Position numbers and translations under genes: made by a program. A DNA stretch of 64,000 nucleotides. Origin: Novosphingobium guangzhouense (lineage in GTDB: Bacteria > Pseudomonadota > Alphaproteobacteria > Sphingomonadales > Sphingomonadaceae). Under the pieces are notes generated by a model that saw only the letters and a list, made by a program, of their open reading frames with translations, was not told the origin of the DNA and searched no databases. Position 1 is the stretch's first letter. Every line of letters begins with the position of its first letter. The stretch covers positions 1 through 64,000 of the forward strand of contig NZ_LYMM01000035.1 in assembly GCF_002896965.1 (NCBI RefSeq), read 5' to 3'. Of this stretch, positions 26,401-33,331 are shown piece after piece.

Positions 26401-27215
26401 CGCTGGAGGAGGCGGACGATGACAACCCTGCCGCCGCTCGCCACCGCGCGGAAACCGCGATGCTTGCCGCTGCGGGCGATGACGCCGCCACCGCTGCCCG
26501 CCGTGCCGGTTCGCGCGTGTTCGGATCGAAGCCGGGAGCTTACGGTGCCGGTCTGCAGGCGATGATCGACGAGAAGCTGTGGCACGACCGCGCCGATCTG
26601 GCCAACGTCTACCTCGACTGGGGCAGTTACGCCTACGGAGCGGGCGTGGAAGGCGATGCCGAACGCGATCTCTACGCCGCGCGGCTGACCCAGGCCGACG
26701 CGGTGGTCCAGAACCAGGACAACCGCGAGCACGACCTGCTCGACAGCGACGACTACTACCAGTTCGAAGGCGGCATCGCCGCTGCGGTCGAGCACCTGAA
26801 GGGCCGCGCGCCGGTCAGCTATCACAACGACCATTCGCGCCCCGAACGCCCGGTGATCCGCACTCTGGCGGATGAGATCGGCCGGATTGTCAGGGGCCGC
26901 GTGACCAATCCCAAGTGGATCGCGGGCGTCATGCGTCACGGCTACAAGGGCGCGTTCGAAATCGCCGCCTCGGTCGACTACCTCTTCGCCTTCGCCGCCA
27001 CCACAAGCGCAGTGAAAGACCACCATTTCGACGCCGTCCACGCCGCCTTCATCGAGGATGAGGCCGTGCGTGACTTCATGGCGCAGGCCAACCCGGCGGC
27101 CCTTCGCGAAACCGCCGCGCGGCTGGCCGAGGCGCTGGAACGCGGCATGTGGAAACCCCGATCGAACAGCGCGGGCCTGCTGCTCGCAGACATCTCAGGA
27201 GCCGCACATGGTTGA
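23481..27215 (+). CDS. cobN: Cobaltochelatase subunit CobN
   Basis: The 1,244-residue large subunit of the aerobic, ATP-dependent cobaltochelatase that inserts Co2+ into hydrogenobyrinic acid a,c-diamide. The central segment ALVHVGKHGNLEWLPGKAVS and further H/E-rich stretches (YNIDPKETYHDPALPPPHAY; GSYAYGAG) are typical of the CobN/BchH family, and length is normal. The ATG at 23481 overlaps the cobW stop. The AAA partner subunits CobS and CobT are not in this window. The end overlaps cobO by eight bases. Confidence 0.96.
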   Translation: MHLLSATPGTISNGEEAIDLDQPPGDIVILTVADSELACFAKAAAMLPEHGPSVRLANLLQLRHPYSVDLYVEKVIAHARFVCVVLLGGKSYWPYGIDEIALVARERGIAFAAIADGREDDPTLTAASTLPAGTVEHLRDYLRQGGSANALSFLRTAARLIGEDCGQPDDPVPVADAGLYLQGVDRPALADLRASWQPDAPVVLLVFYRALMIAGTLDAVDAMVAALQARGFNVAAVHVRALREPFAIDWLSGLMAEIAPDVIVNATSFASSSTGEPRVGGVLERADCPILQVAFAGVEEADWQGAARGLGPRDLAMNVALPEVDGRLFTRAVAFKAAERFDEVTQCGIVVPRVAPDRVAFVADLAAHWANLRRTAPAQRKVALVLANYPNRDGRIGNGVGLDTPASAASILTSLRAAGYDTGAAPEDGQALMRLMTGGVTNDLTSLDRPGEISLTLAAYEAAFEQVPEAARTAMLDRWGTPQADPFVRDGAFRLAVHRFGNVCVAVQPARGYNIDPKETYHDPALPPPHAYLAFHVWLERQFGAQALVHVGKHGNLEWLPGKAVSLSSECFPEICAGPLPQLYPFIVNDPGEGTQAKRRIGAVIVDHLTPPLTRAESYGPLKHLEALVDEYYLAAGMDPRRLERLRRDIIDLARTQGLDKDAGAEGDGDDALSAIDNYLCELKELQIRDGLHVFGQSPEGRLRRDLLVALARTPRGYDGPEQASLLRAMAQDFGFDFDPLDCRMADRWEGPRPDALAAVSDEPWRTLGDTVERLELLAAQWVDALPESRPGKHAEPVLHAIATSLAPRVDACGPAETAALLAGLDGRFVTPGPSGAPTRGRPDVLPTGRNFFSVDTRAVPTAVAWGLGQRSAQLLVEDYLQREGEYPRAIALSAWGTANMRTGGDDIAQALALMGVRPRWEWTSGRVTGFEMITLAELGRPRVDVTLRVSGFFRDAFPEQMDLIDSAARAVMALEEADDDNPAAARHRAETAMLAAAGDDAATAARRAGSRVFGSKPGAYGAGLQAMIDEKLWHDRADLANVYLDWGSYAYGAGVEGDAERDLYAARLTQADAVVQNQDNREHDLLDSDDYYQFEGGIAAAVEHLKGRAPVSYHNDHSRPERPVIRTLADEIGRIVRGRVTNPKWIAGVMRHGYKGAFEIAASVDYLFAFAATTSAVKDHHFDAVHAAFIEDEAVRDFMAQANPAALRETAARLAEALERGMWKPRSNSAGLLLADISGAAHG

Positions 27216-27816
27216 ACGCACCGAAGAACAGCACACCGAGAAGATGAAGAAGAAGCAGGCCGCGCATGACCGCATCATGGCGGGCAAGACGGTGGAAAAG
27301 GGCCTGCTGATCGTCAACACCGGCAAGGGCAAGGGCAAGACCACGGCAGCCCTCGGCATGGTGGTACGGATGATCGGCCACGGGAAGAAGGTGGGCGTCG
27401 TCCAGTTCGTGAAGGGCGCGATGACCACCGGCGAGAAAGCCGTGTTCGACGCCTTCCCCGACAACGTCGAATTCAAGGCGATGGGCGAAGGCTTCACCTG
27501 GAACACGCAGGACCGCGCTCGCGATATCGAACTGGCGCGCGAGGCGTGGGACGAGGTAAAGCGCATGGTCGAAGACCCTGCCTACGATCTCGTTCTGGCG
27601 GACGAACTGAACATCGTGCTGCGGTATGACTACCTGCCGCTCGACGAAGTGCTGGACGTGCTGACCGCGCGCGCTGAAATGAAGCATGTGATCGTCACCG
27701 GGCGCAATGCGCCACAGGGGCTGATCGATGCCGCCGATCTCGTCACCGAGATGACGCTGGTAAAGCACCCCTTCCGCGAACAGGGCGTCAAGGCGCAGGC
27801 GGGAATCGAGTTCTGA
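27208..27816 (+). CDS. cobO: Corrinoid adenosyltransferase (CobO/BtuR type)
   Basis: A 202-residue cytoplasmic enzyme that transfers the adenosyl group from ATP to Co(I) corrinoids. The P-loop NTGKGKGKTTAALG lies near residues 36-49, and VVQFVKG, GFTWNT and the Asp/Glu motif LVLADELNIVLRYDYL follow as in the family. Length is normal. The ATG at 27208 has CAGGAG eight to nine bases upstream and lies inside the cobN end, showing translational coupling. The stop codon overlaps the probable start region of bluB. Confidence 0.95.
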   Translation: MVERTEEQHTEKMKKKQAAHDRIMAGKTVEKGLLIVNTGKGKGKTTAALGMVVRMIGHGKKVGVVQFVKGAMTTGEKAVFDAFPDNVEFKAMGEGFTWNTQDRARDIELAREAWDEVKRMVEDPAYDLVLADELNIVLRYDYLPLDEVLDVLTARAEMKHVIVTGRNAPQGLIDAADLVTEMTLVKHPFREQGVKAQAGIEF

Positions 27817-28454
27817 CCACTCCCGCCTTCTCCCCGGCATTTGGCGATGACCTTGCCGCGCTGCTGGCATGGCGGCGCGATGTGCGGCATTTCCGGCGCG
27901 ATCCGCTGGACGATGCGCTGGTTGCAGAATTGCTGGCCACCGCACAGCTGGCACCCTCCGTGGGCAATTCGCAGCCCTGGCGCTTCGTGCGGGTGCGCTC
28001 GGCCGACTTGCGCGCGGCTCTGGCCGCCCATGCCGATGCCGAAGTGTCCCGCGCCGGGGATGCCGCCTACGAAGGGGAGCGCCGCGCGGCCTACGGCGCG
28101 CTGAAGCTGCATGCGCTGGACCATGCGCCCGAAGTGATCGCGGTGTTCTGCGACGAGGCAACACCGATCGGCATGGGCCTTGGCGCGGCGACGATGCCGC
28201 AGACGCGCGAATGGTCGGTGGTCATGGCGATCCATACGCTGTGGCTGGCCGCGCGGGCGCAGGGGCTTGGCCTTGGCTGGGTGTCGATCGTCAGGCCCGA
28301 TTTCGTCACCGAACTGCTGGCCGTGGCCCCTTCATGGCGCTTCGTAGCCTTGCTCTGCCTCGGTCATCCGGAAGCGGAGGACGACGTTCCCGAACTTGAA
28401 CGCAAGGGCTGGCAGGCCCGGCTAGGCGCAAGCGCGCATGTCAGCGTGCGTTGA
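27813..28454 (+). CDS. bluB: 5,6-dimethylbenzimidazole synthase (BluB)
   Basis: BluB splits reduced FMN with oxygen to make the lower ligand of cobalamin. The nitroreductase-like fold is evident: AWRRDVRHFRRDPL near the N-terminus (FMN phosphate arginines), LAPSVGNSQPWRFVRV, GMGLGAATMPQTREWSVVMA and GLGWVSIVRPD. The frame needed for AWRRDVRHF has no ATG, GTG or TTG before it after the last upstream stop. The first usual start is a GTG at 27882, inside the motif. I therefore extend it to a CTG at 27813 that overlaps the cobO stop (CTGA). The exact start is uncertain. The end overlaps the convergent btuF-like gene by 14 bases. Confidence 0.88.
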   Translation: MTTPAFSPAFGDDLAALLAWRRDVRHFRRDPLDDALVAELLATAQLAPSVGNSQPWRFVRVRSADLRAALAAHADAEVSRAGDAAYEGERRAAYGALKLHALDHAPEVIAVFCDEATPIGMGLGAATMPQTREWSVVMAIHTLWLAARAQGLGLGWVSIVRPDFVTELLAVAPSWRFVALLCLGHPEAEDDVPELERKGWQARLGASAHVSVR

Positions 28455-29274
28455 CGCCTTGGGCCAGCGCCCGCGCCGCCTTGACGTAAGCGGGACCGCC
28501 GCAGACCGTCCACGCCTGCGGGATGGCCACGCGCGGGATGCCGTCCAGCACGGGATGATGCATCATCGCCGTGCCCTGATCGACGACCTTGCCGGTCGCG
28601 CTGTCGACAACGATCACATCGGGGCGCGCGGCCGCCAGTTCCTCTATCCCCATTTGCGAGAGCGCGGGCTTGCCCAGCTTTCCGGCAAGGTTGGTCACGC
28701 CCACGCGGGTCATCAGATCGTCGATCAGGGTGCCGGTGCCGGTCAGGTAGCCGCGCCGCTGCCAGTACGCCGCGACGACGCCCTTTCGAGCGCGCGGAAG
28801 ACGCGCCAGATCGCGCTCCATCCCGGCGATCATCGCCTGGCCCCGTTCGGGGTGGCCGACCGCCAGCGCCACCTTGCGGATCGATGCAAGAATCGCGTCG
28901 TAGCTGTCAGCGGATTTCAGATCGACGGCGGGATAGCGGGTCTTGAGCGCCTTGATCGCCGGATTGCGCCTTGCGGGCATGCCCACGACAAGGTCGGGAT
29001 CGATCGCCATGATCTCTTCCGCCGCGCCGCGCAGGATCGGCAGGCCCCTGGCCCGCGCCGCTTCGGCCGACATGTCGGGATCGGCGGCGTAGCGGGTCAG
29101 CCCGGCGATCTGTCCCCGGTCGGCCAGCGCCAGCACCAGCTGGTCCGCGCACAAATTCAGCGAGACGATCCGCTGCGGCCGCGATACAGGCCCTGCAGAC
29201 GCGGGCACCCCGCAGACGGCAACCACCCCGCAAAGGGCCACAAAGAGCGAACGAAGAGTAGCCGAAAGCGCCAT
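28441..29274 (-). CDS. Periplasmic corrinoid-binding protein (BtuF-like)
   Basis: A 277-residue ABC-type binding protein of the BtuF/FepB class III fold. It has a signal peptide (cleaved near PASAGPV) and two lobes (RIVSLNLCADQLVLALAD; ARRNPAIKALKTRYPAVDL; GIEELAAARPDVIVVDSA) joined by a long helix. It ends with the IPQAWTVCGGPAYVKAA pattern I recall from sphingomonad cobalamin loci. It is divergent from the btuCD-like pair with 71 bases between them, and lies tail to tail with bluB. Cobalamin or cobinamide is the likely ligand, inferred from context. Confidence 0.85.
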   Translation of the reverse strand: MALSATLRSLFVALCGVVAVCGVPASAGPVSRPQRIVSLNLCADQLVLALADRGQIAGLTRYAADPDMSAEAARARGLPILRGAAEEIMAIDPDLVVGMPARRNPAIKALKTRYPAVDLKSADSYDAILASIRKVALAVGHPERGQAMIAGMERDLARLPRARKGVVAAYWQRRGYLTGTGTLIDDLMTRVGVTNLAGKLGKPALSQMGIEELAAARPDVIVVDSATGKVVDQGTAMMHHPVLDGIPRVAIPQAWTVCGGPAYVKAARALAQGVNAR

Positions 29275-29345
29275 ATCGGCGTTTCCATAGCAATACGACC
29301 CCGGGACACAAGCGTGACGGGGAGCCTATCCAGCCAGAGGTGTTC

Positions 29346-30356
29346 GTGCCTGAAATTCCCGTCCTGCGCGCCCGTAACCGGGCGCTGGTTCCCCTTCTTG
29401 TCCTTGCCATCCTTGCGGCCGCCATCGCCTCGCTGACGCTGGGCGCGGTAGCCATTCCTACCGGGCAGCTGATGAATGCGGCAACGGGCCATGGCGATCC
29501 GGTGGTACGCGCGATCCTGATCGAGCTGCGCCTGCCGCGCACGCTGGTGGCGCTGATGGTCGGCGGGATGCTTGGCCTTGCAGGCGCGGCGCTGCAGGGA
29601 TACCTGCGCAATCCGCTGGCCGAACCTTCGGTGCTGGGCGCTTCGAATTCGGCAGCGCTGGGCGCCGTCATGGCGATCTATTTCGGGCTGGGCGACCTTC
29701 ATCCCGCCGTGCTGCCGGTGCTGTCCATCCTGACCGCGCTGGGCAGCCTTGTCCTGCTGTTCGTGCTTGCCGGCCGGGCCGAGGGGCCGCTGGCACTGAT
29801 CCTTGCGGGCATCGCCGTCTCCACGCTGGCGGGCGCGGGGATCAGCCTGAGCCTTAACCTGTCGCCCAATCCCTTTGCCGCGATGGAGATCATGGCCTGG
29901 CTGCTCGGATCGATAGAGAACCGGCAGATGGAACACGTGTGGATTGCCATGCCGTGCATCGTGGCAGGCGTTGCGCTGCTGCTGTGGGACGGGCGCGCGC
30001 TTGATGCCCTGTCATTGGGAGAGGACGGCGCGCGGTCGCTGGGGGTGAACCTTTCGCGCACCCGCATTCGCCTGCTGCTGGGCGTCGCCATCGGCGTGGG
30101 CGGCGCGGTGGCAGTATCCGGATCGATCGGCTTCGTCGGCCTTATCGTGCCGCATCTGGTGCGCCCGCTGACAGACCGCAGCCCGTCCGCCGTGCTTCTG
30201 CCTTCGTTTCTCGGCGGCGCGGTGTTGCTGACCGGAGCGGACATTCTGGTCCGCCTGATACCGACTGCGGGCGAACTGAAGCTGGGCGTGGTGACGGCCT
30301 TCCTTGGCGTCCCCGTCTTCCTTGTCCATCTGCTGAAGGAGCGCCGCCTGTGGTGA
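29346..30356 (+). CDS. ABC transporter permease (BtuC/FecCD family)
   Basis: A protein of about 336 residues with roughly ten membrane helices, including RLPRTLVALMVGGMLGLAGA, GYLRNPLAEPSVLGASNSAA and the EAA-like cytoplasmic loop around GFVGLIVPHLVRPLTD. These are hallmarks of the vitamin B12/iron-siderophore permease family. The GTG at 29346 is preferred because AGAGG lies five bases upstream; a GTG at 29340 is also possible. The gene overlaps the ATPase gene by seven bases. The neighbourhood of cobalamin genes makes corrinoid import the best guess, but ferric-siderophore import cannot be excluded from sequence alone. Confidence 0.9.
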   Translation: MPEIPVLRARNRALVPLLVLAILAAAIASLTLGAVAIPTGQLMNAATGHGDPVVRAILIELRLPRTLVALMVGGMLGLAGAALQGYLRNPLAEPSVLGASNSAALGAVMAIYFGLGDLHPAVLPVLSILTALGSLVLLFVLAGRAEGPLALILAGIAVSTLAGAGISLSLNLSPNPFAAMEIMAWLLGSIENRQMEHVWIAMPCIVAGVALLLWDGRALDALSLGEDGARSLGVNLSRTRIRLLLGVAIGVGGAVAVSGSIGFVGLIVPHLVRPLTDRSPSAVLLPSFLGGAVLLTGADILVRLIPTAGELKLGVVTAFLGVPVFLVHLLKERRLW

Positions 30357-31123
30357 CCGTGACCCTCAAGGGCCTTTCCGTGGACCTGCGCGACCGGGCA
30401 GTGCTGCACGGCATCTGCGCCACGCTGCGCCCCGGCGAACTGACCGGGGTGATCGGCCCCAATGGCGCGGGCAAGTCCACGCTGGTGCGCGCGCTGCTGG
30501 GGCTGATCCCGGCGACGCAAGGCGCGATAGAGATCGACGGGCGCGACATCGCCCGGCTGAGCCCGCGCGAACTGGCACGGCTGATCAGCTATCTGCCGCA
30601 GGGACAGGCGCTGCACTGGCCGCTCAGCGTCGAACGGCTGGTGGCGCTGGGCCGCCTGCCCGGCCTTGGCCCGATGTCCAGGCTGGGCGCACAGGACATT
30701 GCCGCCGTCCACGCCGCGATGGAGCGGGCCGACGTGCTGCACCTGGCCGGCCGCACCGCCACCGAACTTTCCGGCGGCGAACGCGCGCGGGTGATGCTGG
30801 CCCGCGCGCTGGCGGTAGGCGCGCCGGGGCTGGTCGCTGACGAGCCGCTGGCCGCGCTCGATCCCGGCCACCAGATCGACGTGATGGAACTTCTCTCGGC
30901 CGAGGCGCGCGAGGGGGCGCTGGTGGTAACCGTGCTCCACGACCTGACAATGGCCGCGCGTTACTGCGACCGGCTGCTGCTGATCGATCGCGGAATGCTG
31001 GTGGCGCAAGGCTCCCCGCAGGAAGTGCTGACCAGCGACCGGCTGCGCGAAGTTTACGGCGTGACCGGGCGGATCGAATTCGGGAACGGTTCGGCGATGG
31101 TGGTGCCGCTGGAGCGGGTTTGA
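30350..31123 (+). CDS. ABC transporter ATP-binding protein (BtuD/FecE type)
   Basis: A 257-residue ATPase with Walker A GPNGAGKST (near 37-45), Q-loop YLPQGQALHWP, signature LSGGERARVMLARAL, Walker B GLVADEPLAALDPG and the switch His in VLHDLTMAARY. It would energise the permease in front of it, with which it overlaps by seven bases (GTG start at 30350). It is the last gene before a GC-rich hairpin shared with the convergent hydrolase gene. Confidence 0.93.
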   Translation: MVTVTLKGLSVDLRDRAVLHGICATLRPGELTGVIGPNGAGKSTLVRALLGLIPATQGAIEIDGRDIARLSPRELARLISYLPQGQALHWPLSVERLVALGRLPGLGPMSRLGAQDIAAVHAAMERADVLHLAGRTATELSGGERARVMLARALAVGAPGLVADEPLAALDPGHQIDVMELLSAEAREGALVVTVLHDLTMAARYCDRLLLIDRGMLVAQGSPQEVLTSDRLREVYGVTGRIEFGNGSAMVVPLERV

Positions 31124-31126
31124 AAG

Positions 31127-31159
31127 GGGGCTTGGACAGGCTTAGCCCGCCCAAGCCCC
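31127..31159. terminator. GC-rich inverted repeat between convergent genes
   Basis: GGGGCTTGG (31127-31135) and CCAAGCCCC (31151-31159) are perfect 9-base arms between the ends of the btuD-like gene (plus) and the glycoside hydrolase gene (minus). There is no T-run, so it is a possible terminator or transcript-end hairpin. Confidence 0.45.
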
Positions 31160-31170
31160 GCACGTTGCGA

Positions 31171-33195
31171 TCAGCGCGCGAACGCCTTGACCTCGGCCAG
31201 ACGGATCGCGCGGCCCTTTGCCGGAGTCATCGATACGCGCAACTTGCCCGTCTCGATCGCGGGCCAGGTCACCCGCGTCACCCCGTTGGCCAGCGGCGTT
31301 ACCGGCGCGCCGACATGTTGCCAGCGCCCCTCGCGCCATACTTCCACGCTTACTCTGCGCGGCGCGGCAAAGTGCGTGCCATCCGCGAAGAACGCCAGTT
31401 CGGCGCTGCCCAACGCGATCGTCCTGCCGAAGTCCAGCGCATACCACTGCGCCTTGCCTGAAGCGTCCGAATCCCAGCCGTTGGGCAGTTCGGGATAGAA
31501 CCAGGCGCGGCCGTCCACCGCGTCGTGCAGCTTTTCCGCGTCGGTGCCGGACGATGCGCTGGCCCTGGGCCAGCCGCTGCGTACCAGTTGCACCGCAAGG
31601 TTCTCCTCCCGCACGATGGACGCGTTCGCCGCCCGCGCCACCGGCACCTCGATCCGGCCAAGATCGGCGCGACGGGCCACTTCCTTGCCGTCTACCGCGA
31701 TGGAAAGCCCCCTGCCCCGGCGGTAACGGCTGCCATCCGCATCCCACGTCACTGACACTTCATGCCCGTGGTAGGGCACCCGATCGATGTGGAACCAGTC
31801 CAGCCCCTGCTGCAGCGGGTTGACTTCCAACACGTCGTCCGCGCGGGGGCGAATGCCGACAAGGCCGGTCAGGATCAGGTCGATGTAGCCGGAGTGGAAA
31901 TAGTGATGGCTGCGATCCAGCCCGACGATCGGCTTGCCCGTTTCCGGGTCATAGTCTTCCTCAAGGTCGAGGCGCTCGTCCTTTCCGGTCCCCTGATAGT
32001 GCAGCTGGGTATACTGGCGCAACATGGCCATCCAGTCCGCGCGGGAGACAGGACCATGCGCCTCGTAATGGTCAAGCAGGTTCGCCATCGCGGTCAGCAC
32101 CTGCGTCGTCTGGTAGGGCCAGATCGGGCCGTTCCACTGACATTCCGGGTCCGGGCCTAGGTAGCGGTACTGGCGCATGTAGTATTCGTAATTCTTTTCG
32201 ACCGTGCGCATCCCGGCCTTGCCCGCCAGCGATTGCGGGTCGGTCAGGTGGCCCCATGCCTTCGCGTACTTCGCATCATCGGGGACAAGGTCGAACATCC
32301 ACGGCAGATAGCCGACGAGTTCGCGGTTACGGATCGGTTCCCAGTACTTGACGTATTCGTTGGTGATCTGGTGCCGGTCGGTGAAGTGTTCGAGCTTCGG
32401 GTTCCACAGGTCCGCCAGCACGCGGGCTTGCAACGCCTTCGCCCGCGCGGCGTATTCCTTCGCCATCGCCGTATCACCCGCCATTTCGGCCATGCGCGAC
32501 AAGGCGCGGGCATTGGCGAACATGTAGGCGTTGACCGAAGGCCGGAACGAATCGCCGCCCCTGAAGCCATCCTTGCCGCCCGATGCGTCGATGGAGGACA
32601 CGGTATACTCCGTGGCATCCAGCAGCGGTTCGACGAAGTAGAGCCCCTTGTCGAAGTCGAACTTCTCGTCCCACAGGCGGTAAATGTGGCGCATCGTCTT
32701 GAGGTGCGCCAGCAACGCCTCGCGGTCTCCATCCACCAAGTATCGGCCCCAGACCGAATCCGCCATGTGGTCGGTGAAGTGGCGGTCGTTGCCGCCTTCG
32801 TACATGAAGTTGATGTAATCGTCGGTGAAGCGCCGGTCGTTCAGCCAGCGCCCTTCGGCGATGTGAAAGCCGCTTGCATCGTTGAGGCTGGCGAAGGGCT
32901 CGCGCTGCCAGTCGACGTCGTCGGCGAATTCGGTGGTGATGTAGCCCTGCCCGCCAAGATCGCGCTGATGCGCGCGGAACAGGCCCCAGCGGTAATAGTA
33001 GACCGCGTCGATCCTGGGATCGGAGCTTTCGAAGAAGGGAATGCGCTGCTCGTACCAGGCGGCATCGTTGCCGTAGCGCGCCTGTGCAATGGCATGGCCG
33101 TCGAGCGCCGGAGCAGGAGCAGGCGGGACGACAGCTGGCGGACTGGCCGCCGTCGCAAGTAGCAGCGCGAGCGCCAGGATCTTCCGCAAGGTCAT
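31171..33195 (-). CDS. (alpha/alpha)6-barrel glycoside hydrolase (MGH1-like) with C-terminal discoidin-like domain
   Basis: A 674-residue secreted protein (signal peptide cleaved near TAASPPAV). Residues about 35-480 resemble the (alpha/alpha)6 barrel of MGH1-type/trehalase-like hydrolases, with aromatic and acidic motifs such as VYYYRWGLFRAHQRDL, GGKDGFRGGDSFRPSVNAYM, PECQWNGPIWPYQTTQVL and GLDRSHHYFHSGYIDLILTG. The last 160 residues (NGWDSDASGKAQWYALDFGR, then VEVWREGRWQHV) look like an F5/8 type C carbohydrate-binding domain. It lies downstream of the arabinan-type TonB receptor, so a pectic or arabinan side-chain glycosidase is likely, but I cannot name its CAZy family or linkage. Confidence 0.7.
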   Translation of the reverse strand: MTLRKILALALLLATAASPPAVVPPAPAPALDGHAIAQARYGNDAAWYEQRIPFFESSDPRIDAVYYYRWGLFRAHQRDLGGQGYITTEFADDVDWQREPFASLNDASGFHIAEGRWLNDRRFTDDYINFMYEGGNDRHFTDHMADSVWGRYLVDGDREALLAHLKTMRHIYRLWDEKFDFDKGLYFVEPLLDATEYTVSSIDASGGKDGFRGGDSFRPSVNAYMFANARALSRMAEMAGDTAMAKEYAARAKALQARVLADLWNPKLEHFTDRHQITNEYVKYWEPIRNRELVGYLPWMFDLVPDDAKYAKAWGHLTDPQSLAGKAGMRTVEKNYEYYMRQYRYLGPDPECQWNGPIWPYQTTQVLTAMANLLDHYEAHGPVSRADWMAMLRQYTQLHYQGTGKDERLDLEEDYDPETGKPIVGLDRSHHYFHSGYIDLILTGLVGIRPRADDVLEVNPLQQGLDWFHIDRVPYHGHEVSVTWDADGSRYRRGRGLSIAVDGKEVARRADLGRIEVPVARAANASIVREENLAVQLVRSGWPRASASSGTDAEKLHDAVDGRAWFYPELPNGWDSDASGKAQWYALDFGRTIALGSAELAFFADGTHFAAPRRVSVEVWREGRWQHVGAPVTPLANGVTRVTWPAIETGKLRVSMTPAKGRAIRLAEVKAFAR

Positions 33196-33221
33196 CCCCT
33201 TTTGTCAGTCAGCAGTAAAAA

Positions 33222-33281
33222 GGCGGCCGCGCCGGGCCGGGTGTTGGGAGAGGAAAGGAGCCCCAACCCCACGCGGCCGCC
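33222..33281 (-). terminator. Rho-independent terminator after TonB receptor gene
   Basis: GGCGGCCGCG (33222-33231) and CGCGGCCGCC (33272-33281) pair perfectly, with an inner GTTGGG..CCCAAC stem. On the minus strand the hairpin is followed by TTTTT (33221-33216). A second hairpin with AGGCGCGATG/CATCGCGCCT arms lies just inside, at about 33289-33326. Confidence 0.75.
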
Positions 33282-33331
33282 CTGAGCAGGCGCGATGCGC
33301 GGGAATGGCATCCCGCATCGCGCCTGTTGGA

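Noticed and set aside
24840..27041. A 733-codon frame antisense to cobN
   Set aside because: Low-complexity shadow of a GC-rich gene; cobN is unambiguous.
29275..29345. A second cobalamin riboswitch between the btuF-like and btuC-like genes
   Set aside because: The gap of 71 bases is too short and has no B12 box.
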